From positions 124,001 through 188,000 of the forward strand of contig NZ_JACAFP010000006.1 in assembly GCF_015354505.1 (NCBI RefSeq): a DNA stretch of 64,000 bases, in the 5' to 3' direction. The stretch comes from Microbacterium sp. UFMG61. GTDB lineage: Bacteria > Actinomycetota > Actinomycetes > Actinomycetales > Microbacteriaceae. Positions 57,878-64,000 of the stretch are shown here, piece after piece; the first letter of the stretch is position 1; every line of letters starts with the position of its first letter. The position numbers and the translations under genes are program-made. The notes under the pieces are model-generated. The model did not search any database, had not been told where the DNA came from, and was given only the letters and a program-made list of their open reading frames with translations.

Positions 57878-59327
57878 CTGCATCCTCCTTCGTGCTGCGA
57901 GCGGTCACGGCACCGAAGGCGAACCGTCTCGTCGTTCCGTCCGGCCGGAGCGTCGCGACCGTCGAGATGCCGTCGCCGTCGACGAGTCCGTTGCGGTGCG
58001 CGATCTCGAGGAGCCCCAGCAGGTCGACAGGACGCCGGGTGTCGATCGGGATGTGCCGAAAGGCCTCGGCCAGATCGAACTCGTCGGCCAGCCCGCCGAC
58101 GTACGCCTCGAGTTCGGCGTATCGCGGCCCGCCCCACGCGCGCGTGTCGTGGTCGAGGAAGTCCACGTCGTCCGCGTCCGCGAGGGGCGCAGGCGCCCGG
58201 GGTGGGCGGATGTCGCTCGTGGTCTGCCTGAGATGGCCGAGGTCGATCAACGGCATGCTGCGCACCGGGTCGACGACCGTGGCCGGGCCCGACCAGCCGT
58301 GCAGCCCAGCGATGACGTCGCGCAGCAGGTCGTCGATCTGGCGGTCGCGCAGCGGGTCGTGGGTCTTCACCTGCCCCGTGATCACATGAGAGGCGCGCCG
58401 CTGCGCGGCCAGAACCTCTTCCACGCCGAGCTCGACGCGTCGACCGACGGCATCGAGCTCGGCACGCTGAGAACTGTCGAGGAGGCGCGCGAACGGCTGG
58501 GTGAGAAGCCCGCTGAGCTGTTCGGTGAGCGCATCGATGCGCTCGGGATCGCCGATCAGTCGGAGAGCACCCGAGAACGCCCGTCCCTCCGGGGTCGACT
58601 GCATGACGTCCTGCGCCCGCTGCAGGTATTCGCGGAGCACCTCGCTGGTCGGTCGCTCGTCGCGTCGGAGGTGGGCGACGACATCCCGCTGCATGGCCTT
58701 GAGCGACTCGGCGACCCGGGTGAAGTCGGCGGGCAGCTCGCGTGCGAGGTGCAGGACGTTCTCGGCCTCTTCGAGCAGTTCATCGTCGTCGAGCGGGTCC
58801 GCGCGCCCCGATTCCTCGATGCGGGAGATCTCGGTGTCGAGCAGATCGCGCTCCGCGCGCAGACGAGCCAGTCGACGGACGGGATCCGCCTCGGCGCTGT
58901 CGGAGAGATGCTCGACGGCATCGAGCAGCGTGCGCACCCGCGAGTTCGACACTCTGGTGCGCCCGGCCCCCGTGCGGCCCGAGATCTCGAGGGCTTCGAC
59001 CGCGTGGGCGGAGAGACGGTAGACCTCGACCTCATCGTCGATCTGCTGCACGAGCCATCCGAGGCGGACCCAGTTACGACAGACGTCGCGGCTGCTCCCC
59101 GCGGGGAGCCGTCTGTCGTCCTCACCGTCACCGCGAAGCTCGTCCATCACTTCCGCGAGCTCCGCATGCGCGTCGGCGATCGGCACCGATGCCCGGTCGG
59201 CGGTGAAGAGCATCGTGAGCGATGCCACGACGAACGGCGCGAATCTGCCGTGCAGGAGATCGAGGGTGGGTGTGCTGAACGCGGCGACGGCGCGCGAGTA
59301 CGCCGCTTCTGCTCGGGATCCAGTCAC
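57870..59327 (-). CDS. jetA: Wadjet-like kleisin JetA (DUF3375)
   Basis: The 485-residue protein matches DUF3375/JetA, the kleisin (MukF-like) subunit that bridges the SMC heads. It has an N-terminal winged-helix region ([18 protein letters not shown]), helical middle and the C-terminal part with [21 protein letters not shown] start at 59327. First gene of jetABC; the 75 bases upstream hold a branched inverted repeat and the end of pdxT. Confidence 0.9.
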   Translation of the reverse strand: MTGSRAEAAYSRAVAAFSTPTLDLLHGRFAPFVVASLTMLFTADRASVPIADAHAELAEVMDELRGDGEDDRRLPAGSSRDVCRNWVRLGWLVQQIDDEVEVYRLSAHAVEALEISGRTGAGRTRVSNSRVRTLLDAVEHLSDSAEADPVRRLARLRAERDLLDTEISRIEESGRADPLDDDELLEEAENVLHLARELPADFTRVAESLKAMQRDVVAHLRRDERPTSEVLREYLQRAQDVMQSTPEGRAFSGALRLIGDPERIDALTEQLSGLLTQPFARLLDSSQRAELDAVGRRVELGVEEVLAAQRRASHVITGQVKTHDPLRDRQIDDLLRDVIAGLHGWSGPATVVDPVRSMPLIDLGHLRQTTSDIRPPRAPAPLADADDVDFLDHDTRAWGGPRYAELEAYVGGLADEFDLAEAFRHIPIDTRRPVDLLGLLEIAHRNGLVDGDGISTVATLRPDGTTRRFAFGAVTARSTKEDADE

Positions 59328-59342
59328 CCGATCGAGAGTAGT

Positions 59343-59391
59343 CGCGACCCGGCGTTCACGCCGTCATGCCGTGGCATCCGGGCGGGTCGCG
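59343..59391. repeat. Three-way-junction inverted repeat between pdxT and jetA
   Basis: Outer arms 59343-59350 and 59384-59391 (CGCGACCC with GGGTCGCG) enclose two hairpins: 59351-59362 (GGCG/CGCC) and 59366-59377 (ATGC/GCAT). The RNA from either strand could fold into a three-way junction. It may terminate pdxT, control jetA, or mark the edge of the inserted module. Confidence 0.6.
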
Positions 59392-59402
59392 CTCGTCATC
59401 CG

Positions 59403-60008
59403 TCACGGCTCGCGGAGTCGGTCGCCGACATGCGCGAGGAACCGCTCATGGAAGCGCGTCTCACCGTCGACCTCGGGGTGGAAGCTCGTCCCGAGGAGTC
59501 GCCCCTGCTCGACCGCGACGATGCCGCCGTCCGGCAGCGTGGCCAGCACATCGACGTGGTCGCCCGTGCGCACGACGATCGGTGCGCGAATGAACGTCGC
59601 TCGCACCGGCTCGTCCCCGAGCGCCGGCACATCGAGCGCGGTCTCGAAGGACTCCGTCTGCCGACCGAACGCGTTGCGGCGCACCGAGATGTCCATCCCG
59701 CCGAAGGACTCCTGCCCCTCGATGCCGTCCAGCACCTCGTCGGCCAGAAGGATCAGACCCGCGCAGGTGCCGTAGACCGGAAGGCCCGCAGCGATCGCGG
59801 TGCGGATGGGCCTCTGCATCCCGAAGGAGCGCGACAGCTTGTCGATCACGCTCGACTCGCCACCCGGGATCACCAGGCCGTCGACGATCGCCAGCTCCTC
59901 CGGCCGACGCACGAGCGCCACCTCGGCGCCGAGCCCACGGAGCAGGGCGGCGTGCTCGCGCACGTCACCCTGCAGCGCCAGGACTCCGACCCGTGGTTTA
60001 CCAGCCAC
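59403..60008 (-). CDS. pdxT: Pyridoxal 5'-phosphate synthase glutaminase subunit PdxT
   Basis: PdxT frees ammonia from glutamine for PdxS. The 201-residue class I-like amidotransferase has [23 protein letters not shown], the nucleophile in [11 protein letters not shown] and the His-Glu in SFHPEV. GTG start overlaps the pdxS end by 11 bases. Confidence 0.97.
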   Translation of the reverse strand: MAGKPRVGVLALQGDVREHAALLRGLGAEVALVRRPEELAIVDGLVIPGGESSVIDKLSRSFGMQRPIRTAIAAGLPVYGTCAGLILLADEVLDGIEGQESFGGMDISVRRNAFGRQTESFETALDVPALGDEPVRATFIRAPIVVRTGDHVDVLATLPDGGIVAVEQGRLLGTSFHPEVDGETRFHERFLAHVGDRLREP

Positions 60009-60891
60009 GCTCGGCCAGGCGGTGCGGCGCGGGCAGGTCAGACACGTTGATGCCCACCATCGCCTCCCCGAGTCCGCGGGAGACCTCGGCGATCACCTTC
60101 GCGTCGTCGAAGAACGTGGTGGCCTTGACGATCGCCTTGGCGCGCTCCGCAGGGTTGCCCGACTTGAAGATGCCGGATCCCACGAACACGCCGTCGGCGC
60201 CGAGCTGCATCATCATCGCGGCGTCCGCCGGGGTGGCCACACCACCTGCGACGAAGAGCACGACCGGGAGCTTTCCGGTCTCGGCGATCTCGGCGACGAG
60301 CTCGTACGGTGCCTGCAGCTCCTTCGCGGCGACGAACAGCTCGTCCTTCGGGAGGGCGGTGAGCGCAGCGATCTCGCCGCGGATCTTGCGGATGTGCTTC
60401 ATCGCCTCCGAGACGTCGCCGGTTCCGGCCTCGCCCTTGGAACGGATCATCGCCGCGCCCTCGTTGATGCGGCGGAGCGCCTCGCCCAGGTTGGTGGCTC
60501 CGCAGACGAAAGGCACGGTGAAGCCGAACTTGTCGATGTGGTTCACGTAGTCGGCCGGTGACAGCACTTCGGATTCGTCGATGTAGTCGACGCCGAGCTC
60601 CTGCAGCACCTGCGCCTCGACGAAGTGCCCGATGCGTGCCTTGGCCATCACGGGGATCGACACGGCGTCGATGATGCTGTCGATCATGTCGGGGTCGCTC
60701 ATGCGTGAGACGCCGCCCTGCGCGCGGATGTCGGCGGGCACCCGCTCCAGCGCCATCACGGCGACCGCGCCGGCGTCCTCGGCGATCTTCGCCTGGTCGG
60801 CGGTGACGACGTCCATGATCACGCCGCCCTTGAGCATCTCGGCGAGGCCGCGTTTGACGCGCGAGGATCCGGTGGTGGTCTGATCGGTCAT
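59998..60891 (-). CDS. pdxS: Pyridoxal 5'-phosphate synthase synthase subunit PdxS
   Basis: PdxS builds PLP from ribose 5-phosphate, glyceraldehyde 3-phosphate and ammonia; twelve PdxS bind PdxT. The 297-residue TIM barrel shows [24 protein letters not shown] with the catalytic Asp, [15 protein letters not shown] with the first catalytic Lys, and [19 protein letters not shown] precedes the ATG. Divergent from pdxR. Confidence 0.98.
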   Translation of the reverse strand: MTDQTTTGSSRVKRGLAEMLKGGVIMDVVTADQAKIAEDAGAVAVMALERVPADIRAQGGVSRMSDPDMIDSIIDAVSIPVMAKARIGHFVEAQVLQELGVDYIDESEVLSPADYVNHIDKFGFTVPFVCGATNLGEALRRINEGAAMIRSKGEAGTGDVSEAMKHIRKIRGEIAALTALPKDELFVAAKELQAPYELVAEIAETGKLPVVLFVAGGVATPADAAMMMQLGADGVFVGSGIFKSGNPAERAKAIVKATTFFDDAKVIAEVSRGLGEAMVGINVSDLPAPHRLAERGW

Positions 60892-60950
60892 GAGAGCTCC
60901 TGTCGGGGAAGCACGATGTGCATGAGTGTGTCGAACGATGTCTCGTTTGA

Positions 60951-60990
60951 TCTAGGCCAAACAGTAGCACTGTCCATCACGACCTAGAAT
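60951..60990. promoter_or_regulatory. pdxS-pdxR intergenic control region
   Basis: Between the divergent genes lie ACAGT-AGC-ACTGT (60961-60973), a perfect 5-bp inverted repeat, and TCTAGG (60951-60956) with CCTAGA (60983-60988). A TAGAAT -10-like element for pdxR is at 60985-60990. These are candidate operator sites for PdxR acting on both genes. Confidence 0.45.
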
Positions 60991-61004
60991 GACGGTGAGG
61001 ACAC

Positions 61005-62312
61005 ATGAGCGACCAGATCACCGGAACCACCGCAGCCGACATCTCGGACAGCGTGCGCGATCTTCGCGATCGTGGCGTCCTGCGTCCGGGCAGCGCGCTC
61101 CCACCGGTCCGCGAACTCGCCTCGACCCTCGGCGTGAACCGAAACACCGCCGTCGCCGCGTATCGTCAGCTCGCCCAGGCCGGGATCGTCGTGTCTCGGG
61201 GGCGGGCAGGCACCGTCATCACGGGCCACGAGTCGGTGGCACAGGAGGGCTACGCCTCCGACACGGTGCTGCGCGACGTCGGCACCGGCAATCCCGATCC
61301 TCGTCTGATCCCCGATCCGTCCGCAGCGCTCGCGACCGTCGCGGGGCGTCCGGTGCTCTACGGCGAACCGGTCATCGACCGCGGCCTCGACGAGTGGGCA
61401 CGCGAATGGATCGCGCAGGACCTTCGTCATCCCGACTTCGGCATCACGGTGACCAGCGGAGCGGTCGACGCCGTCGAGCGGCTGCTCGCCCAGGCGCTCA
61501 TGCGCGATGACGCGGTCGCCCTCGAGGATCCGTGCTTCCTCGCCAGCATCCACACGGTGCGACTCGGCGGCTATCGGGCCGTGCCCGTGCCCGTCGACGA
61601 TCAGGGGATGACGGTCGAGGGCCTGCGCGCCGCGCTGGATGCCGGTGTCCGCGCCGTGATCTGCACACCTCGAGCTCAGAACCCCACCGGGGCGAGTCTG
61701 ACCGCCGCCCGCGCGGCCGAGCTGCGCGCCGTGCTCGTCGATCACCCGTATGTGCTGATCATCGAGGACGATCACTTCTCGATGCTGTCGCAGCGCCCTT
61801 ATGAGTCGCTGATCGGTCCGAACCACCGCCGCTTCGCCCTCGTGCGCTCGGTGTCGAAGTTCCTGGGGCCCGACATGTGCCTCGCGATCGCGGCGACCGA
61901 TGCCACCACGGCCGAGCGGCTCGCGATGCGGCTGAGCCCCGGCACCACCTGGGTCAGTCATCTGCTGCAGCGCCTCACGCTCACGCAGCTGACCGATGCG
62001 TCCGCCGCGGCGAAGATCGCCGACGCGCGGAAACACTATGCATCACGGAACGCCGCTTTCGCGTCGCGCCTTCGCGAAGAGGGCCTCGACTTCCCCGTGA
62101 CCGACGGGCTGAGTCTGTGGATCGCTCTGCCGAAGCCCGCGCGTCTCGTCGCCGAGAAGCTCATGCGACGAGGCTGGCTGGCACGCACCGGTGACGATTT
62201 CGCCCTCGATGAGCGCGCCGACCCCTCACACCACCTGCGCCTGACGGTGCACGACCTGTCCGACGAGGATGCCGAGACGCTCGTCGCCGACCTCGTCGCG
62301 GCCACCCGATGA
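61005..62312 (+). CDS. pdxR: MocR/PdxR-family transcriptional regulator
   Basis: The 435-residue protein has an N-terminal GntR-type winged helix (residues ~10-70, LPPVRELASTLGVNRNTAVAAYR) and an aminotransferase-like domain with the PLP lysine in VSKFLGP. MocR proteins next to pdxST in Corynebacterium, Brevibacillus and Listeria activate them when PLP is low. ATG at 61005 follows GGTGAGG. Divergent from pdxST, so a role as PdxR is strongly suggested. Confidence 0.9.
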   Translation: MSDQITGTTAADISDSVRDLRDRGVLRPGSALPPVRELASTLGVNRNTAVAAYRQLAQAGIVVSRGRAGTVITGHESVAQEGYASDTVLRDVGTGNPDPRLIPDPSAALATVAGRPVLYGEPVIDRGLDEWAREWIAQDLRHPDFGITVTSGAVDAVERLLAQALMRDDAVALEDPCFLASIHTVRLGGYRAVPVPVDDQGMTVEGLRAALDAGVRAVICTPRAQNPTGASLTAARAAELRAVLVDHPYVLIIEDDHFSMLSQRPYESLIGPNHRRFALVRSVSKFLGPDMCLAIAATDATTAERLAMRLSPGTTWVSHLLQRLTLTQLTDASAAAKIADARKHYASRNAAFASRLREEGLDFPVTDGLSLWIALPKPARLVAEKLMRRGWLARTGDDFALDERADPSHHLRLTVHDLSDEDAETLVADLVAATR

Positions 62313-62373
62313 TCCACGACTCGATGTCCTACCGCCGCGGGAGCACTCCCGCCCTGAATGAAAGGATCGGGGA

Positions 62374-63227
62374 ATGAAGGTCCTCTCCATCCAGTCCGCC
62401 GTCGCATACGGCCATGTCGGCAACTCCGCCGCGGTCTTCCCGCTGCAGCGCATCGGCGTCGAGGTGCTCCCGGTCTACACCGTGAACTTCTCGAACCACA
62501 CCGGCTACGGAGCCTGGCGCGGCCCACTGATCTCTCCGGATGACGTGCATGAGGTCATCACCGGCATCGAGGAGCGCGGCGTGTTCGGCGAGATCGACGC
62601 GGTGCTCAGCGGTTACCAGGGCGGCGAGGGCATCGGAGACGTCATCATCGACGCCGTCGCCCGCGCGTCAAGGCGGCGAACCCCGACGCGGTCTACGCGT
62701 GCGACCCGGTGATGGGGAATGCGAAGTCCGGATGCTTCGTGGCACCGGCCATCCCGATCCTGCTGCGTGAGAAGGTCGTGCCCGCCGCCGACATCATCAC
62801 TCCGAACCAGTTCGAGCTCGGCTTCCTCACCGAGACCTCGCCCGACACCCTCGAGTCGACACTCGCTTCGGTCGACCTGGCGATGGCCATGGGACCGAGC
62901 ACGGTGCTCGTCACGAGCGTCGAGCGTCCCGACCGCGAAGAGGGCACGATCGAGATGCTCGTCGCGGATGCGACCGGGGCATGGATCGTGCAGACGCCTC
63001 GTCTGCCGATGAAGGCGAACGGCTCGGGCGATGTGACGGCCGCACTCTTCACCGCACACTACGTCGAGACCGGCGACGGGAAGACCGCGCTCGAGCGCAC
63101 GGCGTCGAGCGTGTTCGATCTGCTGTCGCTGACCCTCGAGTCCGGTGCGCGCGAGCTGCAGCTCGTCGAGGCGCAGGAGTTCTACGCGAACCCGCGCATG
63201 CAGTTCACCGCACGCCAGGTGCGCTGA
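62374..63227 (+). pseudogene. pdxY: Pyridoxal kinase PdxY, frameshifted
   Basis: Two reading frames together match a ~285-residue PfkB-like pyridoxal kinase. Frame 1 from ATG 62374 gives MKVLSIQSAVAYGHVGNSAA through GDVIIDAVAR; after a CGCGCG tract at 62662-62667 the continuation VKAANPDAVYACDPVMGNAK lies in another frame (about 62667 to 63227), with the catalytic part KANGSGDVTA. The shift is a net gain of 2 or loss of 1 base. The remaining sequence is intact, so it is either a recent mutation, a phase-variable tract or a sequencing error. It would salvage pyridoxal beside the pdxST genes. Confidence 0.85.
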
Positions 63228-63233
63228 ACTCGC

Positions 63234-63773
63234 TCAACTGTTCGGCCAGGCGTTCGCGACGGCTTCGCGCACTTCGCCGAGCAGCTGGGGCAGCGCCTTG
63301 GTCTTGGCGATGATCGGGAAGAAGTTGGCGTCCGACGTCCACCGCGGCACGATGTGCTGGTGCAGGTGGCCGTCGACGCCGGCTCCTGCGACAGCGCCCT
63401 GATTCATCCCGAGATTGAAGCCGTCGCAGCGCGAGACCTCCCGGAGCACGCGCATCCCGATCTGAGTGAGCGCTCCGATCTCGGCGACCTCTTCAGGCGT
63501 CGCCTGGTCGTACGTCGCGATGTGACGATACGGGCACACCAGCAGGTGCCCCGAGTTGTACGGGAACAGGTTGAGCAGCACGTAGGCCGTCTCACCGCGC
63601 GCGACGATCAGCCGTTCGGCATCCGGGAACTTCGGAGCCTCGCAGAACGGGCACTCCTCGCGCAGCGGCTCCGGACCCGCCTGGATGTACGCCATCCGGT
63701 GCGGGGTCCACAGCCGCTGGAACTCGTCGGGGACGCCGGCGAACTCACCGGCGTCCTCCCACGGCTCACTCAC
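63234..63773 (-). CDS. HIT-family nucleotide hydrolase/transferase
   Basis: The 179-residue protein has the histidine triad GHLHQHIVPRW (H136, H138, H140), CPFC near residue 41, and PYNSGHLLVCP. HIT proteins hydrolyse dinucleoside polyphosphates or nucleotide monophosphate conjugates; actinobacterial members near thrS are often annotated AP4A phosphorylase-like. GTG start at 63773; its AGGGAG Shine-Dalgarno sequence is part of the REP-like unit. Convergent with pdxY, 6 bases apart. Confidence 0.88.
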   Translation of the reverse strand: MSEPWEDAGEFAGVPDEFQRLWTPHRMAYIQAGPEPLREECPFCEAPKFPDAERLIVARGETAYVLLNLFPYNSGHLLVCPYRHIATYDQATPEEVAEIGALTQIGMRVLREVSRCDGFNLGMNQGAVAGAGVDGHLHQHIVPRWTSDANFFPIIAKTKALPQLLGEVREAVANAWPNS

Positions 63774-63774
63774 C

Positions 63775-63820
63775 GGCTCCCTGAGCCTGTCGATGGGGTC
63801 CCTGAGCCTGTCGAAGGGTC
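63775..63820 (-). repeat. Two tandem REP-like units between thrS and the HIT gene
   Basis: A degenerate copy (63775-63800) and an exact 24-bp copy (63797-63820) of the unit at 8598-8621 fill the whole gap. One unit overlaps the thrS stop codon (63819-63821) and the other supplies AGGGAG before the HIT start. Confidence 0.8.
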
Positions 63821-64000
63821 ACGCCAGATCCCCTGCTGTCTGCACGAGCGTGTGCGCATCGATCGCGGCGCGGATGCGCGACACGGCGTCGGCGACCGGC
63901 ACTCCGTTCTCCTGCGTGCCGTCACGGTAGCGGAACGAGACCGTGCCGGCGTCGCGGTCCTTCTCTCCCGCGATCAGCAGCAGCGGCACCTTGCCGGTCG
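63819..64000 (-). CDS. thrS: Threonyl-tRNA synthetase, C-terminal fragment (5' part cut by window)
   Basis: ThrRS charges tRNA-Thr. The last 60 codons are present, reading [35 protein letters not shown] and ending LVQTAGDLA: the C-terminal anticodon-binding domain with the family GEKE-like loop. The rest lies beyond the window. thrS-HIT is a conserved actinobacterial neighbourhood. Confidence 0.92.
   Translation of the reverse strand, partial: TGKVPLLLIAGEKDRDAGTVSFRYRDGTQENGVPVADAVSRIRAAIDAHTLVQTAGDLA

Noticed and set aside
57663..60050. 795-codon plus-strand frame opposite jetB-jetA-pdxT
   Set aside because: Crosses three genes on the other strand and shows no domain, so not a missing jetD.

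Overview
This window reads as a contiguous piece of chromosome from a high-GC actinobacterium of the family Microbacteriaceae, most likely Microbacterium or a close relative. That is an inference from four things: the high GC content with G/C-rich third positions; actinobacterial gene order (alaS-ruvX-mltG-aroECKB-aroQ-efp-nusB, then pyrR-pyrBC-carAB-pyrF-gmk-rpoZ-metK-priA-fmt-rsmB-rpe-his, and yebC-ruvCAB-yajC-secDF-rel); an actinobacterial-type IHF domain joined to guanylate kinase; and a PriA that lacks its ATPase motifs. No tRNA, rRNA, CRISPR array, transposase or integrase was seen. No gene-free stretch exceeds 300 bases; the longest are 41514-41725 and 34658-34818.

Region 1 (1-18215, minus strand) is one long tightly packed run. 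pyrR-pyrB-pyrC-(PH-like membrane protein)-carA-carB-pyrF makes UMP and is followed by gmk, rpoZ, metK, priA, fmt, rsmB, rpe, hisE, hisG and a truncated hisF. Most junctions overlap by 1-8 bases (ATGA or GTGA type). A PyrR-binding motif lies against the pyrR ribosome-binding site. Region 2 (18215-23743) holds a hypothetical gene, an MBL-fold/Rieske protein and a large SWIM-SNF2 helicase, placed between nusB and pyrR. Region 3 (23800-36159) carries nusB, efp, the shikimate genes aroQ/B/K/C/E, mltG, ruvX, alaS, a small membrane protein, rpsD and rarA.

Region 4 (36304-43702) is more accessory. It has a small membrane protein and a nitrite-assimilation operon: nirB, nirD, cobA for the siroheme precursor, and a HemD-winged-helix regulator of the NnaR type, with a GlnR-like box upstream of nirB. 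A DUF349 protein and an AbiEi-like protein follow. Region 5 (43689-52296) is the conserved rel-secFD-yajC-ruvBAC-yebC block.

Region 6 (52456-64000) begins with a PLP-dependent decarboxylase. Next comes a three-gene SMC-like cluster matching JetA (DUF3375), JetB (DUF4194) and JetC of the Wadjet plasmid-defence/MukBEF-like family, but with no JetD nuclease in the window. The vitamin B6 genes pdxT and pdxS, a divergent PdxR-type regulator and a frameshifted pyridoxal kinase follow, then a HIT-family hydrolase and the 3' end of thrS. The decarboxylase and jet genes sit exactly between pdxT and yebC, which are neighbours in many actinobacteria, so they look like an inserted module. The JetD-less Wadjet-like cluster is the most interesting system here.
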